A stretch of DNA of 64,000 bases. It comes from Bolinopsis microptera. Its lineage: Eukaryota > Ctenophora > Tentaculata > Lobata > Bolinopsidae. Within the stretch, counting starts at the first letter, position 1. The number at the start of each line of letters is the position of its first letter. A program made the position numbers and the translations under genes. The notes below the pieces were generated by a model that worked only from the letters and a program-made list of their open reading frames with translations, made no database searches and had not been told where the DNA came from. Below, piece after piece: positions 12,101-25,683 of this stretch. The stretch covers positions 3,371,902 to 3,435,901 of the forward strand of contig NC_087076.1 in the NCBI RefSeq assembly GCF_026151205.1, read 5' to 3'.

Positions 12101-15100
12101 GTGAGCCGTCAGTCTTATTTAAATTTAGCGTGCCTTATTAAACATAACTTACTCTTAAAGCCAGAAAACAAAACATGGTCATTCTAGACTAGGAGAATAA
12201 AAAAGAGAATGTCAAGAAATTTTACCCACCAATTTGTCGCTGTCCATCTCGAAAGTAGCAGCTATTAAGAGGTGCTTTCTGAAATGGGATGGTCGTTAAA
12301 AACATCACCAGGTAAATGAGCAGTAACATTTCTATTCTACCAAGCCAAGCAGCCGCATTCCAAATTACACACCTGCGTCCTGCAAGTTAGACAGTATTCA
12401 TAAGCTAGAGAGTCGAGAGTCTAGTTCTACTCCTCTCTACCTTTTCTATATTAAGGTATATAGTATAAAATATATATAACTATAACCCTCCTATTCTAAT
12501 CTCCATTTTCCAAATTCTCCACATTTAATTTCACAGAGGTAGAGAACAATGAACCCCCCTCGCTCATTGTTCACCTCTACCGAGCGGACAATGCTCGTGC
12601 TCTACTCTCCCATCATTTATAGTAACACTCACTAGTTCCACTAAACCTGGACACTCAGCTGCTTGTTCTACTTTACAGGTTTTCTAGCCCGTATCTACAT
12701 TCTTGTAGATATGGGCTAGAAATGTAGCACAATATACGTTAAGCGGGATTGTAAACGTGGCAACAAAATTACTAAACACAAAAGTGTGACATCTTCGGGG
12801 ATATTTTAAATTGTGAGATATTTATAAGATGTTATAAGGTGAGATATTTATAAGGTGTTAAGGGACTTCTATAAATGGAAATGGTGCAAACATGTAACAA
12901 TGATAACGAAGACCACATATCTGACTTCAACCCTCGCTATATTAAATGGTTCACCTCGTCCCATATTTTTTTACTTTAATCCTAACCCTAACCTCTGGAA
13001 CTTACATTTTTCATATGCAAAAATTCAAAATTACACGTTCTCCGTACCGATCTGCGTGTATGGTCATTATTATTATTATTATTATACACTTACACAGTAC
13101 TTACACAGTACTTAAACAATAAACAGTATAATATTACATTGATTTAGTCACGTTTAAAATTGAAAAACGGTGAACATCGAAATATTGTTGATAATACCGC
13201 CACGTATAAGACACTGAAATTGGCGGAAATACTTTAAAAGTATTAAAAAACATGCAATAAAAGATCATGCGTGAATGTTTTTAGTTGACATGCCATGCAT
13301 GACAGCTTCAAACGTGCCTCAGGTCTGACAATTTTTATTCTGTAATATTCTGTCTGCTCAATACCCTGCCCATCTTTATCTCTCATAGTCTGTATTCTAC
13401 CTGACTTGGGAATTACTCAGACATTTTCAACAGATTGACTGATCGAGCATCTTTATTCTTACTGACTGTAAAGTACTTCCTCAATAAACGGTCTGATAGT
13501 GGTGACTGGTGGAGGGGGAAAGATAAAATATTCATACATTTTTGACTTGAAAGACAAGTAAAACATCTCAAAGTCAACGATCTCAAGATGATTTCTCATG
13601 ACATGGACAGTATCTCAATTTCAGCGAAACAATAAGTAGGCTTCGACAGATTACAATACTTTATTGCAAGACAGCCGGGAGAGCAAAAATGTTAAGAGAA
13701 CTGAGTGGAACCTTTGCAGTGCCAATCTTTCTGATTCTATAATAGGGCGTCTGATGGAACTCCAACACATCTATAACCTTTTTTCCCATAATGATCTAGA
13801 CTAACATCTGCGACACCGGAAAAACTAACAAAACAGCATAAGGATATAAAGTTGCTGATCGAAACAAAGTGTCGCTTTTTCGAAGCAATTGAAGTCTAAT
13901 AACCAGCAGAACTGGCCACTTGTACGCTGTGATATATTGCAAACCAGCAGAACTGGCCACTTGTACGCTGTGATATATTGCAAACCAGCAGAACTGGCCA
14001 CTTGTACGCTGTGATATATTGCAAACCGAAAGTGAAATTACTGCTCATGCTCCACTCAAAACGCTCACAAACCGCAACAGGAAAATCCTTCGATTATGCA
14101 ATAACCACTGCACTGGTTATGAAGTTATCAAGGTCACGCACGAAGCTATTATCTAGTCATTGATAAACCTATAAGCCCACGCTGAGACTCACATGTAGTC
14201 AAACTGTATAGTACACTGTACAACTAAAGACGGTCCAGTGTCTGTACGAGCAGCTGTGGATCAAGACGGGGTAGAGGGCGGGCTAAGCACAAGCTCGAAT
14301 ATCAGTGCTTTGAAACACTAGAAAAGGATATGTTTAAGAGGGAGAAAGATTATGAGTTTATCTAACACCGCAGTGTTTTAATTACAGAAATGGCGCCAAA
14401 TAATAACAACACCAACTCTAATATTTATTATAGTTCTATATATATATAGGCTACTAAAGAGCTAAGGACCTCGAGAAATATGGGCGTTCATGAAGTTAAA
14501 GTACCGCCGTTTGGGGACTAATCGATTGGAGATTTCTTTGCTTAAGAAAATCGCGCAAGTTTTCCAAAATAGAACAAAAATCAACAAAATGAAGTGAAGT
14601 GTCGATAACGCGCCACATGTGGTGACCCATGAAGGTGGACATTGACGGTAACAAAGTGTACACAGTTATTTCTATATTTGAAGAGGTTAGTTTATCAATA
14701 CACAAGAGAACAAAAAGAGCGGAAAAGATCACAATGTGACCCACCAGATATATTTCATTCACGCACTCAACTACAAAATCTTGACGACACGAATAATTTC
14801 ACAGACTGAGCTGTAACACACACGTTGCTTTTCAACTGTAAAAACACCAAGATATGAATCTTGATATACCCAGGTTACGTATCAAGTATCGTGCGACTCG
14901 AACTAATTCATCACCTAGCCACTACACTCGTGCTTAGCAACATGAAAATTTGTGGGTAGAGCAAAGAGTCATAACGTCATATTTCTTTACCTGATCACCA
15001 GTTTTGCGTGTGTCATATGGACAGTGAAGATATGGAGCAGTCGTTTGGAGCAGTGTTATGTGACGAGCTCAAGCTTGACCGCACTATTTGCATGGGGAAT

Positions 15101-18100
15101 TGATTCTTAGTCTCCTAATCCATGTTACGAGCAGAGAGAAACTCTTTATAAAGTCTGTTCGCTCATTTCTCCTGGAAATACTCCTACACCTTATACACAC
15201 CTGTTCTATAGCCTCATAGAAATAAGGGTGTTTTGATAAATGTGAAACCTACTGTTAACCAGCATCTCCCTAGTAGTAGTACACCATGTTTCCTATTTTA
15301 TCTGATATTGTGATTTTCGGTTAGAAAAAAAACCGAAGTTTAACAGTTTGAACAATTATCGATTTTATATTTCCTCAGTCTACAATAAATTAGTAAATTG
15401 GACGGTAAAGGCTCCTTACTTCCGCGAATAAACGACATAATTAGTAATTAGGGTACGATTGATGTATAGTTTGTATTATATATGTTAACTATTACATTTG
15501 GCGAAACAGTAATATGATAATACTTTCATTGGTGAAACGATTAAATGACTTACTATTTCGGTACAAGATGCGGGAACAGGCTCAATAGACATGAGCTAGA
15601 GGAAGTAAGCTCAGACACGCACACAGCAAGAGAAAACACAGATCATGGAGTGAGGGGGCAGGTGGTGCGAGATGATGTGACTCTGTGCCAACAAAAGACG
15701 GTTTAACGGTATTTATATAACATCAAATTTGTACAGTCAGGGCCAGCACTCGACAACAAAAGATACCTCAGCTTCTGATTGGAGCTCATCTGCAGGTTCT
15801 GCCACGTTGGAAACAATAACCACTGACTCGGTGTATCTCCGCTGCTGGCTCTTCATCATCCAAACAAGCAAACCAAAAACTAGCATACAAAGAGCACGGG
15901 ATAATATCCTGACAGGAGTAAATAGAAAACCCACATTTATGTCAGATACTGTAAGTCTACTACAAATTGTATCGGTGGACGGTGACTGGCATACAAATGT
16001 ACACTGCACCAGTACTCCCTTTAATAACCTAAATGAGGTGAAGGTGAGTGCAGGGACGTGTTCCTCAGAACAATGCCTCTCCGAGCTATAAGCTACAAAT
16101 CTAATGCAACGAGTAGTAGCGCCTAGTAGCAACGAGCTGATAACGTCGCAATTAATTTGTTTTATAGGTCGGTAGATCAGGTGGTGATAATTGCATTTTA
16201 GCGGGTACAGCACGTACCCCTGTGCAACACCTCCATCTTCACACCTTGTTCCTTTATAAGATGAGCACTTTCATTTGCACCCAGGTTAGAAGAATAGTCA
16301 CGTGACCTATTTGCTATTTTGATAATCATGATATTGGCAATCATTAGAGTTGATATCGACTATTGAACTATAGCTGGACCGAACGTAAGGTCGTGTTATG
16401 CATAATTCAATATGAAGTACGAATCGGTTTGAAAAGTAAGGATCTGTACGACAAGTAGATACAGGTGATGACTCAAGCTGTAGATTCTGTAACATGCGAT
16501 GAGTTGCGATTGCAACTACGTTTTCTCATTATAATTTTGCGATCAGCTGAAAAAAAAACTTATCAACGAACTGCACGAGTGTTCAATCTCGTAATATGCT
16601 TTTATTGCTGTTGTTAGCAAACACCTTGTACATCGTGATTAGTCTTGAGTGTAACATATGGTTCATTGTTTTGTACATTGCGTTTATTCTATTTTGTCAT
16701 TAGTTAATTAAATTAACTTCACAGTGAAAGAGGACTTAAGTACAGAATATTTTATAGTTTATTCGATAATTATCCAGAATCAGGAAAATGATGGGCTGAA
16801 ATAAATTTTTCAACTGGTAGTACTGGTTAATGTTCAATTTTAAAGTTTTTGAGTTATAGGCATTTTAAGCCATAAATTTGCCATTTTTGGCCCTTTTCTA
16901 TGTATGAATTCTTCTAAGACCTTCGAGGCCAGATTTCATACCTTAAAACTCAAAATTGAGAGGAATACTGTTCCAAAAAGTTGGATATGATTATCAGCTA
17001 CACTCACAAGAATTTTTGAAGCGATATCTTATGAGCTGGGTGATTGGTAAAATATACAACTTTGTTAGTAGGCAAAAATTTCAATTTTGCTTCTCTCGAC
17101 CTTGTTTGGTCTGTAACTTCGTCATTTATTGGTGAATTATAAAATCCTTTGGAGAGCTTCTTGTACGGATTGTCAATAATGTTCAATGAAACAATCAGCC
17201 AAAAAGCTTTTAAAATGACTGAAATATCGGCATTACAGTGACAGACTTCTCAAAATTGAAAAATATTTCCAAAAAGAAAAACATTTTTTTTCGAAAGTGC
17301 GTACTCTCAAAAAAATGTTTCAATGTATCAAATCTTATTGATGTTATCTATACTTTCATAATATGAAGTCAAATCCCGAATCCCGGCAAAAAAGGTTTTG
17401 GTGTATGTCCCCTTAACTATCTACATCGCGAAATAAAGACAGGTTATGTCTATGATTTTAAAGTTAACATTTTCTGAATTGGATTTACTAGATGCTTACT
17501 AAAACATCAAATATAAGTGTTTGGCATCCCTCTATCAATGAGATTGATATCTGGTGCAGGAGAGATAGATCGCTATAAAAAGTTTACCGACAAAATTAAC
17601 CAAGCAGAGATATTGTTTCTCGCTTAGGCTTGTTTTATTGTCTTAGGGCGAGTCCGGTCAGTAATCGGTTTAATACGATAATTGCCAATTGAAGATGACC
17701 CTCGCCACTTATAACAGCCTACAAGAACGACGATTAAAGGAATGTTTCGGCTTATAATACATTTTGTGTTACTCACGAAATCATGAAATCATTTCAGATG
17801 ATGTTTTTACGCTTATAATTTTACTAAGATCATGCAAATAATAGCCAATGATCATGTAATTGAAGTCTCTAAAAATAGACCACTCAGCGATCACCCAAAC
17901 AAAGACGCTAACAGACAAACAAACACACAAACACTCACGTCTAGGGTATCAGAGAGGTTCTCTCCAGCTGGCCGAGTGGTGACATCAGACTCATCTTTAT
18001 CTCTTCCCCCGAGGGGAGAAGGTCGGGTGCCGCTGGGTTTCGAATCAAGTTCCATTTCCTCCTCCAGGCTCACAATGCCCATGCTGCTGACGTGTGAGAT

Positions 18101-19101
18101 CTGAGAGTACGCACTAAAGGCCGAACTGTCGTCTGCGTTGACCTTCTGCCGCCGAAAACCGTGACCAATCTTTCCGCTGCGTGCTGAGCGTGCCCCGGGG
18201 GAGTCACGTCTAAATAATATAGCTCCCTCTTCCACACGGATCAGCTGAGGGATGTTCTGTTCCGGCTGTAAGCCGCCGTCGTTCTTCTTGTCCACCTCAT
18301 ACTGTTTCACCATGCCCAGAAGAGTGCTTGTGTCTATTGGTTTCGGGGGAACTTTGTGGCGTGGACAGGTTCTCGTGGGGGTGGCCTCGGAATTGAACTT
18401 GCCGAGGATTTCCTACTGAACATACTTCCTATGCCCTGTTTAAAAGATGTTGGTGGATTGGTCGATGCAGCAGTCTGAGATCCAGCCTCGGTATCTGTAG
18501 TAGAGACTCCGTTCCTATCATCAACTAGGATCTTGTCAACGAATGTCACAGCGAAACCCTTGAGTTTACCCATGAACCCGCCACTGGATGGAGGAGCAGA
18601 TCCGATATTAGCACTTGAGAGTTTACTGACGGTATTGGCAGGAAGGAGCTTGTTGCTGGCATCCCTCTCCTCCATATCCCCGTTCTCATGAAGACTGGGC
18701 AGGGTCACGGAACTGTCTGTGTAGTCGGAGAAACTGGAGCCGCTACTCATCGTCCAGTTGGGATCTAAAGGTGCGGGGGTCTGAGAGAGGTCATAGTCGT
18801 CATCATGGTCATTGTGGTGGTTGTTTGCAACAGAGTCCTTCTCATATTCCGTGTCGTCTGTGTAACTGGGGGCGGAGGTAGCTCTGTCGCTTGTGTTCTG
18901 TGTGTAGGAGTCTGTGTAGGAGGTGAATTCTGACTGTGACCGGGTAGTGCAGGAGATGATGCTGTCCTGAGCTGGAGACACGATGTCCTCGTCATCCTCC
19001 TCCTGCTCCAACTTCCTCCGGTGGTGGCCGGGACTGAGAGAGGTCGAGAGTAAGGGCTCCCGACTCTGGGTATCTCGCACGGCAGTACACATGTGGCAGC
19101 T
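9125..19101 (-). CDS. Anoctamin (TMEM16) 5' part: disordered N-terminus plus dimerisation domain; membrane part not found
   Basis: Anoctamins are ten-helix chloride channels or lipid scramblases with a cytosolic N-terminal dimerisation domain. Exons on the minus strand, in transcription order: 19101-17939 (about 387 acidic, Ser/Thr-rich, disordered residues), 12278-12230, 11961-11846, 11546-11448, 11257-11127 and 9194-9125, all phase-compatible. Diagnostic pieces are CYFRDGQRQIDFILAYRLD, a RRIYESNLRDRGLELEHES block, then YFVKVHCPFDVLCDGAEFM ending MNLKMPFK, then TTTFDKNKLHK and ETLFNSSQRIQI, which align with the family's FRDG..IDFVLVY, FVKVHAPWEVLCRYAE..MPLK, FTAPFSKDKL and DTFFS..RSRI. The link of the disordered exon to the dimerisation exons rests only on phase and order. 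An apparent one-base frameshift lies at 18345-18349. No membrane-helix exon was found, so this is a truncated paralogue, a pseudogene, or the rest lies beyond the EGF gene. Confidence 0.75.
11262..11350. repeat. 10-bp TAATTATCAC tandem repeat
   Basis: About eight copies of TAATTATCAC, degenerating at the right end, lie directly upstream (in minus-strand sense) of the anoctamin exon at 11257-11127; the last copies form part of its acceptor region. Confidence 0.85.
12682..12721. repeat. Short hairpin (18-bp arms, 4-nt loop)
   Basis: Left arm TTCTAGCCCGTATCTACA pairs with TGTAGATATGGGCTAGAA across a TTCT loop with one G-T position. It lies in an intron of the anoctamin model. Confidence 0.75.
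13901..14027. repeat. 41-bp tandem repeat, three copies
   Basis: Three virtually identical 41-bp units beginning AACCAGCAGAACTGGCCACT start at 13901, 13942 and 13983. No coding role is seen. Confidence 0.9.
15737..16213 (-). CDS. Unidentified 158-codon open frame with one hydrophobic segment
   Basis: An ATG-to-stop frame inside the large anoctamin intron, on the same strand. Around residues 100-122 there is a probable membrane segment (RILSRALCMLVFGLLVWMM), followed by a polar, acidic tail. A TATA-like CTTATAAAG lies roughly 40 bp upstream. There is no recognised domain and no signal peptide. The opposite strand is also open for 120 codons, so this could be a chance open frame, an unannotated single-exon gene, or an exon of another gene. 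Confidence 0.22.
   Translation of the reverse strand: MLYPLKCNYHHLIYRPIKQINCDVISSLLLGATTRCIRFVAYSSERHCSEEHVPALTFTSFRLLKGVLVQCTFVCQSPSTDTICSRLTVSDINVGFLFTPVRILSRALCMLVFGLLVWMMKSQQRRYTESVVIVSNVAEPADELQSEAEVSFVVECWP
16780..17400. other. Low-complexity AT-rich interspersed sequence, probably transposon-derived
   Basis: A stretch of short A- and T-tracts with no coding frame and no conserved exon, ending near GTGTATGTCCCCTTAAC. The style resembles the blocks at about 44.6-45.2 kb and 51.7-52.2 kb, but I could not define termini. Confidence 0.25.
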
Positions 19102-22100
19102 CTACAGTACTAAACAGAACCTAGCCATGTAATCGGTCATTATCCTCACTTCCGTCTACCTAGCCTGCAAATCTAGCGTTAGAATTCGGGAAACTGTCCC
19201 TGTGCAGTGCACGACAGGTGCAGTGCAAGAATTGGCAACATTACACACACAGAGCAAAACACAAAAAGTAATCTTGTAAGCCGGTAACAAAGTTGGTAAA
19301 GACGTACGATGACTAGATTGTGCGTGCTGTAGCGATTATCCTAAATCCTGTGACGGAGCGCTCAGATGGCTGTCAGTGTAACACGACCATGATCTCCTGT
19401 CTACTCAGGGTTGAACCTACGCATAAATTGGGATAAATGCGTTGGGTTAAACTTAATCTCTAGCAGGCTCTTGAACAATTTTGTAATTCTTATAATCACC
19501 CTCGTGGTTTTGTGACTCAAGGTGGTCACACGGATAACAAGTACAAGATAATACAATAATCATTGATCAGCCCTCATTAGCATGTACGAGGAAAATCATT
19601 AGCATCCTGGAAAAATCAGATACGTCACGACGAGATATAATCTTATAATGCGATATAAAATCCCGAAAATCATTACTGATGTGCCTAGTGCCTATAATTA
19701 TGTAGATAGCATCAAGTACAAGCAAGCATTGAATTTACGATTAATCATAATTATTTTAATTCAGTGAAAGTCCGGGAAGTTAAGTCCTCGAACGCCAATT
19801 AAAGAATAAGAAACGCTGGTAGAATAATCTTAGATCATTACCTTGAGTAATTTAATCTTAATTAAGTTCAAGTAAGTAAAACGTGCTGGGATCACTAATG
19901 ATATGATCATACTTAATAAAAATTAAAATAAATATTATGTACAAACTATGCTATATAACTTCAAGCAAAGTGAATCTTACTGGGGTCGATATCTTAACGA
20001 GGTGACGATTAAACGCGAGATACCAAAAGAGAGGCAGCATATATGATAAGGTATGTGTGCTAGATAGCCGGAGTAACCTCCGAGAAGTGGATCTGTACGG
20101 GAGAGCAGGAGAATGGCTGGAGATTGTCTTGATTCTTGAGTACTGATATTAGTCGGGGATCTGATCCAGGAAGACGACAGTTAAGCACCAGGGAAACACA
20201 TCTGATCTAGCACTTGGCGGCAGGCGAGGCAGTGCACTGTACTAATATAAAACGTTATAGTATAAGTGTGTACTTGTACTAGTATTCTGCGCAGGACCTG
20301 CAAAACTTGGGCCATTAGGCAGGGTGGACCGACCCTGGCCTGTGTACAATGAATAGGGTGTAAAGAGAGGGAGAGAGAGAGAGAGAGAGAGAGAGCGGTT
20401 ACACTAACATCTACTGAGCGTGCTCGAGTATTGGACCTGATGGACACTTTGGGTGACAGTTGACACGATCTTGTAATCACGTGTCCGGTAATCAGTTGCC
20501 TGGTTATTGCTCACTGTACACGTGTAATTGCGCGCACACGTGCACTGATGGGATGTACTACACGCTGCATGTGAATTATTCAAAACGGTGTTGAGCCCTA
20601 ACTTGGTGTATTAGCAACAACGTGATCAGACTAGCTAAGTACAAGTAAATGAGTAAATGTAAAGGCCCAGAGTATGTACCTTGGTAATCACGAATACAAG
20701 GTATAGTATATGTACCCGACATTAGATAGTGACGTGGCAAGATGTGGTATAGTCAGTACACGACTCAATGATAATTGGCAGGAGATTGTCGTGATGTCCT
20801 GGAGTATTCTGATAATTAGCATAAATTAATCATTAATGGGGTATTATCTTGCTCGTGAAACTAGACATATGACAAAGGCATGTCTAGGAATGGCTGTTCC
20901 TACGGAATGATGACTACCTTGCCAGCCACTTGCATCGACGGAAATTGTCATGATCAGGAATTATTTTTGATCTTGTTCAATTTTGAGAGTCACGATATGA
21001 TCAAACGAGTTTGTTGAGTTCAAAGATAATTTTGAGGGTTAAAGAAAATTACCTTAAATCGTAGATTGTTAATGCAGCAAAAGATTCCCTGCCGAGTTAT
21101 TCACCGTAAAAACTATTTTACAGTGGATAACTATTTTACAGTTATATATTTTGTTTGAAATAAATTTCGTCGTCAAATTTGTAATGTAAATATTGATCGT
21201 TATAATTGAATTAATTAATACTATTTCAGAATATGAGTATGACGTAGAAATGTCGATACGTTATTCAGCTATTTATTTCCATTAGAATCTGTCTTCACTG
21301 AGTCTATACAGAAACAATCAGAAATTTGAATGAAAGATCTATCAAATCATGAGACTCTATAACACTACACGAATCCACCAGATTACTCTCAAAATGCTCA
21401 CTGCAAACATTGATAAAAGCTTTTTAGTGAAACGAAAGGAATGTGCAAGGAGATGGAACACAAGGAGATGGGAATGTTATTCATGGTTTATGGTTTAATC
21501 ATAATCAATCTATACTTATACTCATAGAAATCAATGGAGATGCCCAAAATAGCACTATCTTTTGATTATAAGTCAAAGGTAATTCATCTCGCTGAATTAA
21601 TGTTATACAAATTTAATTCAGATTTTAATATTAAATGCCATTATTTCAACGCATCACCTTTTCAATGAATTAATTTCCCTTCTCCGTGTTTTCTCTTCTT
21701 CAATTAGATTGAATGCAAATTAAAGGTCAAAAAATTTGTCAAAAAATATCGCATAAAAATGATGGATCCGGCAGGCCTTTTGTACCAATACTTGTAGCCG
21801 AGCAAAAATTGTAACTTATCGCAGTTTTAGCCGACCTAATCATAGCCGAAGAACATACATCAAAGAAAATTTTGATAATATCGGCAATTTGCATATTGAC
21901 AGTCCTGTAATGATCAATATTAAAATGTATTTGAGAGAGAACTTGAAATGTTTAAGAAATGCACAAGTTCGATAATTGTCAAAGGTATTCCTCGGTAGGA
22001 GGTCCAAAATAAGTGCAGGTAAATAATAAAGATTAGAAAACTATTTATCAATTAACGTGAGTAGATGACAGATAGATTAATATTAGAATGGTCCCAGTTC

Positions 22101-22454
22101 CGATCCGAAAGCTAAAACTTAAGTCTGTCATGATCTGTAAAGTAAGCCTTTTCAGATCATGACATTATTTTCTTTTGGTATAAATTCTACTTGAAAACTC
22201 GATGAACTAAATTACTACTAATAACTAAGATGCAGACAAAAGGAAAGTCGGTCACAAGCTTACAAATCTCTGACAAGATCGTGAGAGAAATCTAGAATCA
22301 ACATTCATCCTAAGCAAGAATCATCAGTGAGGGATTAGAACTTCCACAGAAGACCTTGTGCCTCATTAGGCGCTTTCTGATTAGGCTTCAATGGCTTAAT
22401 GAGCTCGTTATACATAACACTCTGATATTCAGTACATAATTAGGAGATCATGGT

Positions 22455-22587
22455 TTCGTGTGTAACGCCCACCTTCGTGTGTAACGCCCACCTCCGTGTG
22501 TAACGCCCACCTTCGTGTGTAACGCCCACCTTCGTGTGTAACGCCCACCTCCGTGTGTAACCCCCACCTTCGTGTGTAACGCCCAGC
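22455..22587. repeat. 19-bp minisatellite, seven copies
   Basis: Seven copies of TTCGTGTGTAACGCCCACC with T/C variation at position 2. The minus strand is open through it and gives a repetitive artificial peptide. Confidence 0.92.
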
Positions 22588-24640
22588 ACACTTTACAGCT
22601 TTGTAATTGTGTTCTCGAAAAAAAACAATGAGCTCGACCCAAAAAGAAAATGTTATTTTTCAGAAAATAAAGACTTGGTAGTGACTTGTCTCAAACAGTT
22701 CAGAGAAGATCTAAGCTGTCAAGTTGTCATAGTAGCCGCAGGGCCAGCAAATTATATCGAATGTAGGGGCCTAAACTAATTGCATACTCAGGTTAGATCC
22801 AACTCATGAGCCGACCGGCCATATCACTGACTGATTATTCATATGACCAGAGAGTGACCACCTCTCTCCGTCGGGTTGAGCTGTCTGTTAATTTAAGAGT
22901 TAATTGACAGTTGCGGTCACGTTAATCGTAAAGCGAAACACGGTCACTTCACACATACTCCCGTACGTTAGTCGCCAACATTTACCAATTAAACTCCGCA
23001 CAAATATCAAATCAATCAGGTCAGATAAACGGAGACACATAAAGTTATACCCCTACACAAGAGCCAAGCGGTTAATAGACACACACCAGCAGATTGATTG
23101 AAAATACATAATCACTTGGTTTAGAACAGCTAGCCGCGGAGCAAGAGAACAAAAGCAAGACATATGGTGTCATTGCCTTGCAGATGAAGCCGGGTGATTT
23201 GCCTAACCACAAACACATCACATTGCTTACCTAACCACCTTGGAGCATTCGCCCCACTCTCCCTTACCACTACAATAGCTACAATCTACATGCAAATCTA
23301 GAGGGATTTATGCATTATCATAATCAGGGGCACATGCCGCGGGACCTCTGGTGCAGGATTGAACAATAGAAAAATGAATGGTAGTCAAACAAGAGCCAGC
23401 TATATAAGAGACCAAGGTTAGTTTACCCTACTAAACCGGGAATGATCCAAGGAGCCAAGTCCTTACACTTACCAGTACGAGTAGTGGAGAGAGCACCGTC
23501 TTTTGTTACATTAACATTTTAACAGATCAACATGTATTATAGGTTAGACTAATAGTGGCGTTACTTCAGCTATTATCAGGGTTTAAACGGTTAGATTGTT
23601 TTACTTAGTCAGGACAAAACAAGAAGATGATAAGAGGAATACTAGTAGTCACAATGGTATATCGTCAGGACTTATGATAAGAGCAACTACTCATGACTCT
23701 AAACAATGGGATTGTTGCAAATTTTCCGTTTGATATCGAAATTAAATGAATGTTAGTCTCCTGCTCAAAGATGTTTGCCATTTACTAATTAATACAAATT
23801 GAAACTTTGCTGTTTTAAAACAGAACCGAGGTATTTTCTCTGTTAAAAATGTTGGGTTGAGTGCCGCTCTGACATCGGCCAGTTATTTTCCCTTTATGTC
23901 GATGTAAGTGGAATATAAGCACTGTTTCAATTCATTTCATTTCAAGTTTTTTTAGCTTTCCTACTGACATGGTAGGTTTTGAAAGTCGCCTTAGAACCAA
24001 AGCAACCGAGATTTCAACGAATTGGCGCAAATGGGAACTAAGCACATAGCCTATAAACTCGGTATATATTTAACGGAACAACAAAATTAGAGAAGGAGAG
24101 GGAGAGGAAGAGGGGATCCGGATATATGGTGTTGTATAGGACTGCAACTGGTATATGAGTTAATTGCTCAATGATGAATTGCAGATAACAACGAATCATA
24201 CAAACAATCATCTAGTAAGCCAAACGAATCAGCTTCCATTTTAAAATTCTATGGTAGAACTTCATCCGTCTACTATCAATAACCTCGTCTTATACGATTT
24301 GTTTTAAGTAAAAGGACTGAAAAATATTTGTGCCTATGTTTAGGTTGGGCAATGGTAAATTTATGACTCCTCCATCTTTGAGGAGTATAATTTAACGTCA
24401 TTGTCTTGAAATTGTCAGAGTTAAAAATCAAGGCTGATAACTGAATCCAAAGTGGCCCCTTCCTACCAGTATTCCTTAGCTAGACTGTAAGTGCTATTGG
24501 AAACGAGTTCTTATCTCAAAATCAGAGAAAGAGAAATCAACAAGATCATGAAGTAACAAGACACATTAAGTTAAGGCGGGAAGTTTAACGCAGATCGCTC
24601 TCAGCTCTGATTAGTCCGCTCGAATCACCCGGGACTCTCT

Positions 24641-24681
24641 GATTGGTTCGCAGCTCGGACACGTGATCTCTATCAGCCAAT
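24641..24681. promoter_or_regulatory. Possible promoter elements: two CCAAT boxes flanking a CACGTG E-box
   Basis: ATTGG (inverted CCAAT) lies near 24642, CACGTG at 24660-24665 and CCAAT at 24677-24681, within a relatively GC-rich island. This spacing is typical of animal promoters or enhancers. No transcript could be assigned to it. Confidence 0.25.
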
Positions 24682-25683
24682 CAGCATCGAGAAAGATAAC
24701 AAGTGACTGCCTATATCTGTCGCCAACGAAGAGCAAGGAAATCGTGCGTGACCTCTGGACAGCTAATAAGCGTCGACCGAGTTAACCGTATCACTATCAC
24801 TTTATCTCACCTTATCTTTGCTTTTGTTATCCCTAATCATTATCTCAACCCTCCACATTTTACGTAACGATTGCTCAAAATTGCATTTTAAACTGCAGGT
24901 TAGGATATGGATTATTGTGAGGGTTAAGATTCAGTTTAAGGTACAAATTCGTCTAAAATTGGGATATAATTAAATTGCATGTTGTCTGCCTCACCGGGAC
25001 GGGAAGAAAGAAGACAAACTCAAGCAAATCTTGCTATTATTAAATCAGTGAGCGATTCAGCAAAACCCTGAGTTAAGTACAATGCTTTCGAGTGACGACC
25101 ATGCATTCGGAATAGGCAAAAACACATGAAATGGAGAAGCGGTATCTGAGTAAAATGTAATAGCGGTTTGCTCCGATGAATTTGCGACGCTTGAATCAGG
25201 GCGTGTCATTGAAAGACTTCCAGAGATAAATTTCACAAACTCAGCGACAAATTAATCTTTAATTTACCGTCATATTGCAAAATTTACCGTCATATCGCAA
25301 AAAAAAAACGCAGTGAAACTGTGTGGGAATCAGTTCAAATATAATAGTCCACCAATCAACCCAGCATGAGATTACTACTCCACGCAAATTGGCCAATTTC
25401 GTGAAAATTTTGTTTCGCTAATTAGGTTATTTGGTAATCAAGCCTTGTGAGCGCTACATTACTCGAATCTTCTGGTAGGCGAGGTTCAACGGTACCAGAT
25501 TTAAAAAGAGACAAAACACCAGCTAGCTCACCAGCTAGCTCACCAGCTAGCTCACCACAACTCGATGCAACTCAATGAAATGGTTATAACGGTACAGGTA
25601 CACACTACACGCTCAACGTAGCGTATACAAACAGATGTCGCTGTTTTGAGTGATAGATTTTGAGGCGAGAAGTCGATACGAGG

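Noticed and set aside
14496-14762. 88-codon minus-strand frame with hydrophobic start
   Set aside because: No motif, no splice support and located within the large anoctamin intron; likely chance.
18765-18995. 76-codon Thr-rich minus-strand frame
   Set aside because: It is a shadow of the acidic Ser/Thr-rich exon in another frame.
22448-22642. 64-codon minus-strand frame with RYTRRWALHTK repeats
   Set aside because: A translation of the 19-bp minisatellite.
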